64,000 bases of DNA from SVTX01 sp045660325 (GCA_045660325.1 JAZRDO010000019.1:65261-129260); one strand, 5' to 3'; positions 44,206 through 53,307 are shown, counted from the stretch's first letter. A program made the numbers and translations. Notes: a model not told the origin generated them from the sequence alone.

Positions 44206-45033
44206 ATGGATAACACAAGAATTTCAGAGCTTTCAAGGATCGCGACGAAGGTTCGTCTCGGAATCATCAATTCCACGCACGCGGCAAAATGCGGTCATCC
44301 CGGCGGCTCACTTTCTATTGCAGATATGATAACCTACCTCTATTTTGAGGCTATGAATATTGATCCCGAAAATCCCAAGGCTGAGAATCGCGACAGATTC
44401 GTTCTCTCGAAGGGACACACTGCTCCCGCGCTTTACAGCACGCTCGCGCTCCGCGGCTATTTCCCCGAGGAAGAGCTTCTGACGCTCAGAAAGATTGATT
44501 CCAGACTTCAGGGACATCCCGATATGAAGGGCATTCCCGGCGTTGATATGACGACGGGCTCGCTCGGTCTTGGCATCTCCGCAGCTTGCGGTATGGCACT
44601 TGCGGGCAAGATCGACCGTAAGGATTACAGAGTTTATACTATTCTCGGCGACGGCGAGAGCGAGGAGGGGCAGGTTTGGGAGGCTTGTATGTTTGCTTCT
44701 CACTACAAGCTTGACAACCTCTGCGTTATTATCGACTACAACGGTCTTCAGATCGACGGCCCCGTATCCGAGGTTATGAATCCCGCTCCCTTTGAGGCAA
44801 AGCTTTCGGCGTTCGGCTTTGAGGTCGTAACAATTAACGGACACGATTTTTGCGAAATTGAATCCGCTATTAAAAAGTTCAAGGCAAACAGCGGCAAGCC
44901 CTTTGCGATCGTTATGAATACAGTTAAGGGTAAGGGTGTTTCCTTTATGGAAAACAAGGTGAGCTGGCACGGCGCCGCTCCCAACGACGAGCAGAGAGAT
45001 ATCGCTATTGCAGAGCTTTCGGCACTTTTATAA
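44206..45033 (+). CDS. transketolase, N-terminal subunit
   Basis: A 275-residue subunit carrying the thiamine diphosphate-binding half: H-P-G-G-S-L-S near residue 30, and G-D-G-E-S-E-E-G-Q-V-W-E-A near 147 with the metal-binding D-Y-N-G-L-Q downstream. It pairs with the next gene; together they equal one full transketolase. Split enzymes are common in Clostridia and Archaea. Acts in the non-oxidative pentose phosphate pathway. Ribosome site ACGGAGG. Confidence 0.95.
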   Translation: MDNTRISELSRIATKVRLGIINSTHAAKCGHPGGSLSIADMITYLYFEAMNIDPENPKAENRDRFVLSKGHTAPALYSTLALRGYFPEEELLTLRKIDSRLQGHPDMKGIPGVDMTTGSLGLGISAACGMALAGKIDRKDYRVYTILGDGESEEGQVWEACMFASHYKLDNLCVIIDYNGLQIDGPVSEVMNPAPFEAKLSAFGFEVVTINGHDFCEIESAIKKFKANSGKPFAIVMNTVKGKGVSFMENKVSWHGAAPNDEQRDIAIAELSALL

Positions 45034-45048
45034 TAGGGGGAAGAGACT

Positions 45049-45990
45049 ATGGCAGAGAATATAGCAACAAGAGAAGCCTACGGCAAGGCGCTCGTAGAGC
45101 TGGCAGATAAATATGATTTCGTAGTTCTTGACGCGGACCTTGCGGCGGCTACAAAGACAGGCCTGTTTAAAAAGGCACACCCCGACAGATTTTTTGATTG
45201 CGGTATCGCAGAGGGAAATATGATGACCGTAGCTGCAGGTCTTGCGGCGGCGGGCAAGATGACGTTCGCATCCTCGTTTGCAATGTTTGCGGCAGGACGC
45301 GCATTCGAGCAGGTAAGAAACAGCATCGGCTACCCTCATCTCAACGTAAAGATCGGCGCAACACACGGCGGTATTACGGTTGGCGAGGACGGTGCTACAC
45401 ACCAGTGTCTTGAGGACATCGCGCTTATGAGAACCATCCCCGGTATGACTGTTATCAATCCCGCGGACGCGGTTGAGGCAAGAGCGGCGGTTGAAGCGGC
45501 TATGCAGACGTACGGCCCCTTCTATATGCGATTCGGACGCTACGCAGTTCCCGTGATCAACGACCGTCCCGACTACAAGTTTGAGCTTGGAAAAGGCGTA
45601 ACGCTCCGTGAGGGTACGGACGTAACTATTATCGGCTCGGGCATTATGGTTTCTATCGCGCTTGAGGCGGCAGAGCTTCTCGCGGCAGAGGGAATAAGTG
45701 CAAGAGTTGTAAACATTCACACAATAAAGCCCATCGACCGCGACATTATCATTAAGGCGGCAAAGGAGACCGGCGCTATCGTTACAGCGGAGGAGCACAA
45801 CGTTATCGGTGCGCTCGGCTCGGCGGTTGCAGAGGTGCTCTGCGAGGAATGTCCTGTGCCTATGATGAGAGTCGGCGTTGAAGACAAGTTCGGTAAATCC
45901 GGTGCAGTAAAGCCCTTGCTTGAGGAATACGGACTTACAAAGGAAAACATTGCCGAGAAGGCAAAGCGTGCAATCGCACTCAAAAAGTAA
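45049..45990 (+). CDS. transketolase, C-terminal subunit
   Basis: A 313-residue subunit with the pyrimidine-binding half of the enzyme (D-A-D-L near residue 25, C-G-I-A-E-G-N near 51, containing the catalytic Glu) and the C-terminal transketolase domain. It begins 15 bases after the N-terminal subunit with a GGGGGAAG site. The pair should form an alpha2-beta2 complex. Confidence 0.95.
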   Translation: MAENIATREAYGKALVELADKYDFVVLDADLAAATKTGLFKKAHPDRFFDCGIAEGNMMTVAAGLAAAGKMTFASSFAMFAAGRAFEQVRNSIGYPHLNVKIGATHGGITVGEDGATHQCLEDIALMRTIPGMTVINPADAVEARAAVEAAMQTYGPFYMRFGRYAVPVINDRPDYKFELGKGVTLREGTDVTIIGSGIMVSIALEAAELLAAEGISARVVNIHTIKPIDRDIIIKAAKETGAIVTAEEHNVIGALGSAVAEVLCEECPVPMMRVGVEDKFGKSGAVKPLLEEYGLTKENIAEKAKRAIALKK

Positions 45991-46009
45991 TATATAAAAG
46001 GATTTTAAA

Positions 46010-47320
46010 ATGGTAAAAATAACAGGAGTTGAGCCGCACAGCCGCAGCGAGAAAAACGGCATAGCTGCAGGCGATTTTCTCCTTTCAATCAACGGGCGTG
46101 AGATACGCGACGTGCTTGATTACAGATTCTTCCTTACCGATACTAAGGTTGAGCTTTTGCTTTCAAGAGACGGCAACGAATACACGGTAAATATCAAAAA
46201 GCAGCAGTACGACGATATCGGTCTTGAATTTGAGACACCCCTTATGGACAAAAAGCAGTCCTGTCATAACAAATGTATTTTCTGCTTTATCGACCAGCTT
46301 CCCGAGGGAATGAGAGAGACTCTCTACTTTAAAGACGACGATTCCCGTCTTTCGTTCCTGCACGGAAACTACATCACGCTTACGAATTTACACGAGCGTG
46401 ATATCGACCGCATCATTGAGATGCACATATCTCCCATAAACATTTCGGTACACACCACAAACCCCGAGCTTCGTGTTAAGATGATGCACAACAAGCGCGC
46501 GGGTGAGGTGCTTTCCTATATGAAAAGACTTGCCGACGCAGGCATCTCTCTTTGCGGACAGATCGTTCTTTGCCGCGGCATCAACGACGGCGAGGAGCTT
46601 CTCCGCTCCATGAGAGATCTCTCCGAGCTTTTCCCCGCAATGACGAGCGTTTCCATCGTTCCCGCGGGTCTTACGAAATTCCGAGAAAAGCTCTACCCCT
46701 TAACGCTTTACACCAAGGACGAAGCAAGGGCGATCATTGAAACGGTCGACGGATATGCGCGCGAAATGGTAGAGAAGTGCGGTCACAGAATATTCTTTGC
46801 CGCTGACGAGCTTTACCTCAAGGCGGAGCTTCCGCTTCCCGACGAGGACTACTACGAGGGCTATTCCCAGATAGAAAACGGCGTGGGAATGATCACGTCC
46901 ATGACCGACGAGTTCGTATACGAGCTCGACTATATCGACGAGCTTTTGCCCGATGCAAAATTGCCCCGAGAGATCTCGATAGCAACGGGCGTTGCAGCTT
47001 ACGGATCAATTTCCGATATGGCAAGAATGCTTGAAGGCAAGGTGGACGGACTTAAGATCAACGTATACAAAATTATAAATCACTTTTTCGGAGAGAGCAT
47101 AACCGTGGCAGGTTTGCTTACGGGCAAGGATCTCTCGGAGCAGCTTGAAGGTAAAGCCTTGGGCGAGGCTCTTTTCTTCCCCGAGAATATGCTCCGCGCA
47201 GGCGAGGACATATTCCTTGACGATATGACACCCGAAGATTTAAGTGAAAAATTAGGAGTGAGAGTATCTCCCGCATCGAATGACGGCGGAAAATTTATAC
47301 GCGACCTCTTGCTCGGATAA
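46010..47320 (+). CDS. DUF512 protein with N-terminal PDZ-like and radical SAM-like domains
   Basis: A 436-residue protein. The first 60 residues are PDZ-like (G-I-A-A-G-D-F-L-L-S-I-N-G). Cys85, Cys89 and Cys92 form a C-x3-C-x2-C motif (C-H-N-K-C-I-F-C), as in radical SAM enzymes, and the C-terminal half is DUF512. The family is widely conserved next to der in Clostridia, as here, but its reaction is unknown. A ribosome site is weak (AAAAGGA). The cluster probably needs an iron-sulphur supply. Confidence 0.85.
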   Translation: MVKITGVEPHSRSEKNGIAAGDFLLSINGREIRDVLDYRFFLTDTKVELLLSRDGNEYTVNIKKQQYDDIGLEFETPLMDKKQSCHNKCIFCFIDQLPEGMRETLYFKDDDSRLSFLHGNYITLTNLHERDIDRIIEMHISPINISVHTTNPELRVKMMHNKRAGEVLSYMKRLADAGISLCGQIVLCRGINDGEELLRSMRDLSELFPAMTSVSIVPAGLTKFREKLYPLTLYTKDEARAIIETVDGYAREMVEKCGHRIFFAADELYLKAELPLPDEDYYEGYSQIENGVGMITSMTDEFVYELDYIDELLPDAKLPREISIATGVAAYGSISDMARMLEGKVDGLKINVYKIINHFFGESITVAGLLTGKDLSEQLEGKALGEALFFPENMLRAGEDIFLDDMTPEDLSEKLGVRVSPASNDGGKFIRDLLLG

Positions 47321-47354
47321 AAAGAAAAACACCCTTTGGATAAGGAGAAGATAA

Positions 47355-48689
47355 ATGGCAAAACCTATAATTGCAATAGTGGGCAGACCTAACGTAGGAA
47401 AAAGCACACTTTTCAATAAGCTTATCGGCGAGCGCCGTTCCATAGTTGAGGACGAGCCCGGCGTAACAAGAGACAGAATATACGGCGAGACCGAATGGTG
47501 CGGTAAGAGATTTATCGTTATCGACACGGGCGGTATTGAGCCCAAGACGGACGATATAATTCTCTCCCAGATGAAGATGCAGGCGCAGATCGCGATCGAC
47601 GACGCGGACGTTATCCTGTTTATGTGCGACGTTCGCACAGGTCTTACCGCAAACGACAGAGATATCGCCATTATGCTCAAAAAGAGCGGAAAGCCCATTA
47701 TTCCCTGTATCAACAAGTGCGACAGCGTAGGCAGAGTTCCTATGGAATTCTACGAATTCTACGAGCTTGGCTTTGACTGTGAGCCCATCGCGCTCTCATC
47801 CGTTCACGGAACGGGCTCGGGCGATATTCTCGACCGTTGCATTGAAGCGCTCGGCGACTGGGATTACGAGGAAGAGGAGGACGACTCTATCAAGGTTGCC
47901 GTAATCGGTAAGCCTAACGCGGGCAAATCCTCTATCATCAACAAGATGCTCGGCGAGCAGCGTCTTATCGTTTCCAACATTGCGGGAACGACTCGCGACG
48001 CTATCGACACGCCCCTTGAAAACAAGCACGGCAAGTACACCATGATCGACACAGCGGGTCTCCGCCGTCAGTCAAAGGTATTTGACAAGATAGAAAAATT
48101 CAGTGTTCTTCGCGCTCACATGGCAGTTGAACGCGCAGACGTTTGTCTTATTATGATCGACGCGGAGCGCGGAATAACCGAGCAGGACGAGAAGATCGCG
48201 GGTATTGCTCACGATTCGGGTAAGGCATCCATTATCGTTGTTAACAAGTGGGATGCTATCGAGAAGGACAATTCCACGGTTAAGGAATACGAAAACCAGA
48301 TAAGAACTCATCTCGCATTTATGCCCTATGCTCCCATTATCTTTGTTTCCGCAAAGACGGGGCAGAGAATTGACGATCTCTTTGAGAGAATCAACTACGT
48401 TCGCAACCAGTCGACATTCAGAATCGCGACGGGTATGCTCAACGACGTTCTCGGCGAGGCGACTATGAGAACACAGCCTCCGTCCGACAAGGGCAAGAGA
48501 CTCAAGATATATTATATGACTCAGATCGGAGTTACACCTCCTACGTTCGTTATCTTCTGTAACAACGCCGAGCTCTTCCATTTCTCCTACCAGAGATATC
48601 TTGAAAACTGTCTGCGCGAGACGTTTGGCTTCGTTGGTACTCCCATAAAGCTCATAATTCGCGAGAGAGGCGACGAAAACGACAAATAA
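47355..48689 (+). CDS. der: ribosome biogenesis GTPase Der (EngA)
   Basis: A 444-residue protein with two GTPase domains: G-R-P-N-V-G-K-S-T near residue 8 with D-T-G-G and N-K-C-D, and G-K-P-N-A-G-K-S-S near 182 with D-T-A-G and N-K-W-D. The KH-like C-terminal domain ends the protein. It acts in 50S assembly. Located after the DUF512 gene with ribosome site AAGGAGAAG. Confidence 0.97.
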   Translation: MAKPIIAIVGRPNVGKSTLFNKLIGERRSIVEDEPGVTRDRIYGETEWCGKRFIVIDTGGIEPKTDDIILSQMKMQAQIAIDDADVILFMCDVRTGLTANDRDIAIMLKKSGKPIIPCINKCDSVGRVPMEFYEFYELGFDCEPIALSSVHGTGSGDILDRCIEALGDWDYEEEEDDSIKVAVIGKPNAGKSSIINKMLGEQRLIVSNIAGTTRDAIDTPLENKHGKYTMIDTAGLRRQSKVFDKIEKFSVLRAHMAVERADVCLIMIDAERGITEQDEKIAGIAHDSGKASIIVVNKWDAIEKDNSTVKEYENQIRTHLAFMPYAPIIFVSAKTGQRIDDLFERINYVRNQSTFRIATGMLNDVLGEATMRTQPPSDKGKRLKIYYMTQIGVTPPTFVIFCNNAELFHFSYQRYLENCLRETFGFVGTPIKLIIRERGDENDK

Positions 48690-48703
48690 AGAAAGAATAC
48701 GGT

Positions 48704-49390
48704 ATGGACAACAAGAATAAAAACGCGATGCCGCCCGAGGATTTTACTCCTCTGTACAAGATAGCGGCGGTAATAATCGCGGCGGGAATTCTTATGCTTT
48801 GTCTTTCATTCGTAAGGCTTGAATATCCCTTGCTCAAATACGGAGTAATGGGTCTTGGTATAGCCCTCATTTCTACGGGAGTTGCGTTTATATTCATAAT
48901 CAACTCCGCAAAGAAATTTACAAAGCAGAAGCATAATTATTTCCTGTATGACAGAAAGACAAGAAAGGAAATTGACGTAAACGCGCTGACCTTCTCGGAT
49001 ATTCGCGTGAAGGTGCAAAAATATATGTCGCTCTTCAGACGCGGCAAAAAGCTTTACGTTGGCGACCTTTTTAACAGCGACATTAATATTCCTTCGGCGA
49101 TAAGAACTCTTTTCTGCTACGAGCTGCTTTACGAGATAAGCGAAAGCGGAGCCGACACACAGAAGGCAAAGAGATTTCTTTCCTTCGGCAACGAGTGTGC
49201 GGGCATATTCTACGCCTATCTTGCCGCGGCGGGCGAGCTTCAGCTCGCAGAAAAGCTTCGCTCTTACTTCAACGCCCATTCAAACGGCGAGGATTCGGCG
49301 GAAAAGCTTCACAAATTCCTTGATACGAACAAAAAGTATCTTGAAGCAGCGATCGTAAGATTCACGAAGGATCATATTGATGAATTCTGA
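48704..49390 (+). CDS. unknown membrane protein following der
   Basis: A 228-residue protein with two membrane helices (about 20-40 and 45-67) and a basic, then acidic, cytoplasmic domain rich in helices (about 70-228). I do not recognise the family. It starts 14 bases after the der stop and is probably in the same transcript. plsY is often found in this place in other Clostridia, but this is not a PlsY-like polytopic protein. A TGCAGAG-type repeat begins 20 bases after its stop. Confidence 0.75.
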   Translation: MDNKNKNAMPPEDFTPLYKIAAVIIAAGILMLCLSFVRLEYPLLKYGVMGLGIALISTGVAFIFIINSAKKFTKQKHNYFLYDRKTRKEIDVNALTFSDIRVKVQKYMSLFRRGKKLYVGDLFNSDINIPSAIRTLFCYELLYEISESGADTQKAKRFLSFGNECAGIFYAYLAAAGELQLAEKLRSYFNAHSNGEDSAEKLHKFLDTNKKYLEAAIVRFTKDHIDEF

Positions 49391-49410
49391 CGGTTGCACG
49401 GCAAACTAAT

Positions 49411-49574
49411 AAGTGCAGAATGCAGAATGCAGAGTGCAGAGTTAAAAGAAACCCGTAAGGGCGATTCAAGAATCGCCTGTGAATACAAGGTTAAATATAA
49501 TGTTAAACGGAGATTTTCGGCTCGCCCGAAAATCCTCCTTAACTCTGCACTCTTAACTCTTAACTTTGCACTTT
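49411..49574. repeat. TGCAGAG-ended palindromic element, copy A
   Basis: Left end is a run of TGCAGAA/TGCAGAG heptamers, right end their inverse (CTCTGCA, CTCTTAA). The centre is a hairpin with stem GATTTTCGG/CCGAAAATC. Copy A also has an inner hairpin GGCGATT/AATCGCC not seen in the other copies. It lies between the unknown membrane protein and obgE; no gene is coded in it. Confidence 0.85.
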
Positions 49575-49624
49575 ATAAAATGTACAAGGAAAAATCAAAC
49601 ACTTAACACAAAGGAGCACCAAAC

Positions 49625-50905
49625 GTGTTTATTGATAACGTAAAGGTATATCTCAAGGCAGGCGACGGCGGTAACGGCGCGGTTGCCTTTCACAGAGAAA
49701 AATACGTTGCCGCAGGCGGTCCTGACGGCGGCGACGGCGGACACGGCGGTAATATCATATTCCGCGTAGACGAGGGCGCAAACACGCTTCTCGCATTCAG
49801 ATACAAAAGAAAATTCATAGCCGAAAACGGCGGTAACGGTTCAGGCAACAAATTCCACGGCAAGACGGGTGAGGACATAATCGTGCTCGTACCCGCGGGC
49901 ACGCTTATAAAGGATGCCGAAACAGGCAAGATCATCCACGATATGTCCGAGGACGACGGCGCGGATTACGTTTGCTGTCGAGGCGGCCGCGGCGGCTGGG
50001 GCAACCGTCATTTTGCGACACCCACACGTCAGGTGCCTATGTTTGCAAAGAACGGCACGAAGGGACAGGAGAGAGAAGTCATTCTCGAGCTTAAGATGCT
50101 CGCGGACGTAGGACTTATCGGTATGCCGAGCGTTGGCAAATCCTCCATTCTCTCGGTTATTTCCTCCGCAAAGCCCAAGATCGCAGACTACCATTTTACA
50201 ACTCTTTCTCCCAATCTCGGCGTAGTTTCCACGGGTGGCGAGAGCGGCTTCGTTGCGGCGGACATCCCCGGTCTTATCGAGGGCGCATCCGATGGCGCAG
50301 GTCTTGGACATGCATTCCTTCGCCACGTTGACAGATGCCGACTTCTTCTTCACGTAGTTGATATTTCCTGCTTTGAGGGCAGAAATCCCATAGACGATAT
50401 TATCACTATCAACCGCGAGCTTGAGCGCTACAGCCCCGAGCTTGCAACACGCCCCCAGATGATCATCGCAAACAAGGTCGACTCTCTCGACGAGGAGCTC
50501 GTTGATATCGAGGCGTTTGAAAAATTCGTTGACGACAACGGCTGGGAGATGATGTACATTTCGGCATACACGGGCGAAAACCTTGACGAAATGGTACAGA
50601 GAGTCGGCGACAGACTCAAGCTTCTTCCTCCTATGACAGTCTACGAGAGCGAATACGACGATAGCGACGCTTACGTTGGCGGCGGCAAGGAAACTACTAT
50701 CAAGAACGTAAACGGCACGTACGTTGTCGAGGGCGAATGGCTCTTCAACCTTATGGGACAGATCAACTTCTCGAACTACGAATCCCTCAACTTCTTCCAG
50801 AGAGTGCTTGACAAGAGCGGCGTTTTCTCGGCTCTTGAGGCAAAGGGCTGCCGTGAGGGTGATACGGTTTCCATTTACGATTTTGAATTCGACTATATCA
50901 AGTAA
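49625..50905 (+). CDS. obgE: Obg family GTPase
   Basis: A 426-residue protein starting with GTG at 49625, AAAGGAG upstream. The N-terminal glycine-rich Obg fold is clear (K-A-G-D-G-G-N-G-A-V-A-F and G-G-R-G-G-W-G-N near 117). The G domain has G-M-P-S-V-G-K-S-S near 166, D-I-P-G and N-K-V-D. The C-terminal OCT domain occupies about 345-426. It links ribosome assembly to growth. Normal length. Confidence 0.97.
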   Translation: MFIDNVKVYLKAGDGGNGAVAFHREKYVAAGGPDGGDGGHGGNIIFRVDEGANTLLAFRYKRKFIAENGGNGSGNKFHGKTGEDIIVLVPAGTLIKDAETGKIIHDMSEDDGADYVCCRGGRGGWGNRHFATPTRQVPMFAKNGTKGQEREVILELKMLADVGLIGMPSVGKSSILSVISSAKPKIADYHFTTLSPNLGVVSTGGESGFVAADIPGLIEGASDGAGLGHAFLRHVDRCRLLLHVVDISCFEGRNPIDDIITINRELERYSPELATRPQMIIANKVDSLDEELVDIEAFEKFVDDNGWEMMYISAYTGENLDEMVQRVGDRLKLLPPMTVYESEYDDSDAYVGGGKETTIKNVNGTYVVEGEWLFNLMGQINFSNYESLNFFQRVLDKSGVFSALEAKGCREGDTVSIYDFEFDYIK

Positions 50906-50961
50906 TTTTTAAAAGAAAAGACATTAAAATAGCCGCAACGCGCGGCAGAACGGAGTAACCT

Positions 50962-51492
50962 ATGAATATTTGGCACGACATCGATCCTAAAGTTATAAAG
51001 CCCGACGATTTTTACGCGGTAATTGAGATCTCAAAGGGAAGTAACTGCAAGTATGAGCTTGACAAATCCAGCGGTATGTTAAAGCTCGACCGTGTGCTTT
51101 TCACGGCAACTCACTATCCCGCAAACTACGGCTTCATTCCGAGAACGTTTGCGGACGACGGCGACCCGCTTGACGTACTCGTTCTTTGCTCCGCGCCCAT
51201 AATTCCCATGACTCTCGTTCGCGTATATCCCATCGGAGTTATGCGAATGATCGACGGCGGAAAGCTCGACGACAAGATCATCGCAGTTCCCGTATCCGAC
51301 CCTCAGTTCCAGGGTATCAAGTCTATGGACGAGCTTCCCAAGCACCTCTTCGACGAAATTATGCACTTCTTTAAGGTATACAAGCAGCTTGAAAACAAGA
51401 AGACAAGCGTCAAGGCGATGTTCGACCGCGACGAGGCGATCGGCATAGTAAGAGATTGCATCGACAACTATATCGAAACGTTTGCAAAATAA
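50962..51492 (+). CDS. ppa: inorganic diphosphatase, family I
   Basis: A 176-residue soluble pyrophosphatase. The metal-binding motif D-D-G-D-P-L-D-V-L is near residue 68, preceded by the Y-P-A-N-Y-G-F-I-P motif. It drives biosynthetic reactions by removing PPi. Downstream of obgE with a short gap and CGGAG as site; ended by a strong terminator. Confidence 0.96.
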   Translation: MNIWHDIDPKVIKPDDFYAVIEISKGSNCKYELDKSSGMLKLDRVLFTATHYPANYGFIPRTFADDGDPLDVLVLCSAPIIPMTLVRVYPIGVMRMIDGGKLDDKIIAVPVSDPQFQGIKSMDELPKHLFDEIMHFFKVYKQLENKKTSVKAMFDRDEAIGIVRDCIDNYIETFAK

Positions 51493-51497
51493 TACAT

Positions 51498-51529
51498 AAA
51501 AAAGAGCCTGCGGCGCAGGCTCTTTTTTT
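51498..51529 (+). terminator. terminator of ppa
   Basis: Stem GAGCCTGC/GCAGGCTC with loop GGC, A-run before and seven Ts after. A repeat element begins at the next base. Confidence 0.95.
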
Positions 51530-51660
51530 AGTGCAGAGTGCAGATAAGTGCAGAATGCAGAGTGCAAAGTGCAGAGTTGAATATAATTTAAATCGGAGAT
51601 TTTCGGCTCGCCCGAAAATCCACCTTAACTCTGCACTCTTAACTCTAAACTCTGCACTCT
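51530..51660. repeat. TGCAGAG-ended palindromic element, copy B
   Basis: Begins directly at the end of the ppa terminator T-run. Same heptamer ends and central hairpin GATTTTCGG/CCGAAAATC as copy A. It fills most of the ppa-rpmG gap; the rest (51661-51748) is AT-rich with nothing seen. Confidence 0.85.
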
Positions 51661-51748
51661 ATATATTGTGCCCAAAAAATGCAATTTGTCAATATATATT
51701 ATAAGGAAAAAATATGTTAAAAATGTACAAAAATATTGAAAAAATCTC

Positions 51749-51777
51749 TTGACAAACAACTTGAAAAATGTTATAAT
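51749..51777 (+). promoter_or_regulatory. promoter of the rpmG-secE-nusG operon
   Basis: TTGACA at 51749-51754, 17-base spacer, TATAAT at 51772-51777: full consensus. Confidence 0.9.
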
Positions 51778-51784
51778 TGCTTTA

Positions 51785-51846
51785 CCTCTGCAAAAAGGCT
51801 TTTTTTGTGTTGCCCAAAAGCGCATACGGGTAACCCTTTACAGAGG
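51785..51846 (+). promoter_or_regulatory. structured leader of rpmG-secE-nusG
   Basis: Nested pairings start right at the expected transcription start: CCTCTG/CAGAGG (51785-51790 with 51841-51846), AAAGG/CCTTT (51794-51798 with 51835-51839) and GTTGCCC/GGGTAAC (51809-51815 with 51828-51834, one G-T). A possible control element of unknown ligand. Confidence 0.45.
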
Positions 51847-51902
51847 GAGGTACACGGACAGATTTTCTGTCAAATAAAATTTAAACGGGAGGTGCCGAAA
51901 TC

Positions 51903-52064
51903 ATGGCTAATGACGTAAGAGTTAAGATTACTCTCGCATGTACAGAGTGCAAGCAGAGAAATTACGACACAAAGAAAAACAAGAAGAATGATCCGGACAG
52001 ATTGGAACTTAACAAATACTGCAAGTTCTGTCGCAAGCACACTCTTCACAAAGAAACAAAGTGA
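51903..52064 (+). CDS. rpmG: 50S ribosomal protein L33
   Basis: A 53-residue protein with start at 51903 and ribosome site CGGGAGG. It begins M-A-N-D-V-R-V-K-I-T-L-A and has two zinc-ribbon pairs, C-T-E-C (13-16) and C-K-F-C (40-43), so it is the zinc-binding form of L33. The expected R-N-Y segment follows the first pair and the protein ends H-K-E-T-K. Directly before secE-nusG, the usual order. Confidence 0.95.
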   Translation: MANDVRVKITLACTECKQRNYDTKKNKKNDPDRLELNKYCKFCRKHTLHKETK

Positions 52065-52081
52065 AGCGGAGGGTGATTGAA

Positions 52082-52639
52082 ATGGCTATCATGAACAAAA
52101 GAAGTCTTATCGCCTTGCTTGTGTCTCTTGCATTAGTTCTTTCAGTTCTCACAGTAGGCGTTTTCGCTGACGAGGTTGATCCTTCTCAGGGTGAGGAACA
52201 GTCCACAACTACAACGGTTGAGGGCGGCGACAACAACGAGGAGCAGACAACTACAACAGCAGGAAACGAAGAAACAACAACAACATCCAAGAAGGACGAA
52301 ACTACAACAACAGCTGACCCCCATGCAGGTCACGATCACGGAGAAGGCGAAGAGAAGGATTACACAAATCTTATCGTTACTCTCGCAGTTCTCGGCGTAA
52401 TCATTATCGCAGGCGTTGTATTGGCGATTATCAATCGCGTAAAGCTTAAAGCTTTCCTTCGTTCTGTTAAGAGTGAGATGAAGAAGGTAGTTTGGTCTCC
52501 TGCAGATCAGACTCGCAAGAATTTCCTCGTAGTTATGGTAATCTGCGTAGCAGTTATCATTCTCGTAGCAGTTCTTGACATTGCATTCGGTAAGGGCATC
52601 AGCGCACTTGCTGAGTGGATCAAATCCTTCAGAGCTTGA
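52082..52639 (+). CDS. secE: preprotein translocase subunit SecE with signal peptide and Thr/His-rich extension
   Basis: Start at 52082, eight bases after GGAGGG. The product is 185 residues against about 60-80 for the usual Gram-positive SecE. Residues about 118-185 are the SecE core, with the amphipathic E-M-K-K-V-V-W-S-P motif and final membrane helix. Before it come a hydrophobic N-terminus (8-28) ending V-F-A at residue 29, like a signal peptide, a Thr/Glu-rich stretch with four T-T-T-T runs (40-78), a His cluster H-A-G-H-D-H (81-86) and an added helix (about 94-116). It is between rpmG and nusG, so its identity is secure. Confidence 0.9.
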   Translation: MAIMNKRSLIALLVSLALVLSVLTVGVFADEVDPSQGEEQSTTTTVEGGDNNEEQTTTTAGNEETTTTSKKDETTTTADPHAGHDHGEGEEKDYTNLIVTLAVLGVIIIAGVVLAIINRVKLKAFLRSVKSEMKKVVWSPADQTRKNFLVVMVICVAVIILVAVLDIAFGKGISALAEWIKSFRA

Positions 52640-52662
52640 TTTAAAAACGGAGTTATTGAATC

Positions 52663-53208
52663 ATGAGTGATATAGACGAGATGAATGTCGGCCTGAGATG
52701 GTACGTTGCGCATACTTATTCGGGTTATGAAAACAAGGTTAAGACAAGCCTTGAAAAAATAATTGAAAACCGCGGTCTTGGTCATCTTATTTATGATATC
52801 AAGGTTCCTGTGGAGACAATTATTCAGAAGGACGGCGAAAAGGAGAAGGTTGAAGAAGTTAAGATCTTCCCCAGCTACGTTTTCATCAAGATGATCATGA
52901 CGGATGAATCATGGCACGCAGTTCGAAACATTACAGGCGTTACGGGCTTTGTAGGTCCCGGATCGCGCCCCACTCCTCTTTCCGAGCAGGAAGTTCAGGA
53001 TATGAACATTGAGGATGTAAAGGTTCAGCTCTCCTTTAACGTTGGAGATGAAGTTGACGTTATCAGCGGTTTGTTCGAAGGCTACAGCGGACAGGTTATG
53101 TCGATTTCCGACGACCTTAAGATCGTTACGGTTCTTGTTAAGCGCGGCAGACGTGATATGCCTGTTGAGCTTGACGCGACAATGCTTAAGCTTCACGCAT
53201 CGAAATAA
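52663..53208 (+). CDS. nusG: transcription termination/antitermination protein NusG
   Basis: A 181-residue protein with the NGN domain (W-Y-V-A-H-T-Y-S-G-Y-E-N-K-V near residue 13, F-P-S-Y-V-F-I-K-M near 67) and a C-terminal KOW domain (G-D-E-V-D-V-I-S-G-L-F near 127). Normal length. It modulates RNA polymerase and couples to ribosomes. Follows secE by 23 bases. Confidence 0.97.
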   Translation: MSDIDEMNVGLRWYVAHTYSGYENKVKTSLEKIIENRGLGHLIYDIKVPVETIIQKDGEKEKVEEVKIFPSYVFIKMIMTDESWHAVRNITGVTGFVGPGSRPTPLSEQEVQDMNIEDVKVQLSFNVGDEVDVISGLFEGYSGQVMSISDDLKIVTVLVKRGRRDMPVELDATMLKLHASK

Positions 53209-53224
53209 TCGCAAGTATAAAAAC

Positions 53225-53307
53225 CGTAAAAAGCAATTTTTACGTCGCGTGAGAACGCGTATTAAGTGGGAGGGAAAAAATTTTTGAATTTCCCGCATCA
53301 ATAACCA
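53225..53307 (+). promoter_or_regulatory. hairpin-rich leader before rplK-rplA
   Basis: Three hairpins in 83 bases: CGTAAAAA/TTTTTACG (53225-53244, loop GCAA), CGCGT/ACGCG (53246-53259) and GTGG...CCAC (53266-53307) with inner GGGAAA/TTTCCC. L1 is known to repress its own L11-L1 message by binding the leader; these could be that site. No promoter was seen here. Confidence 0.4.
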
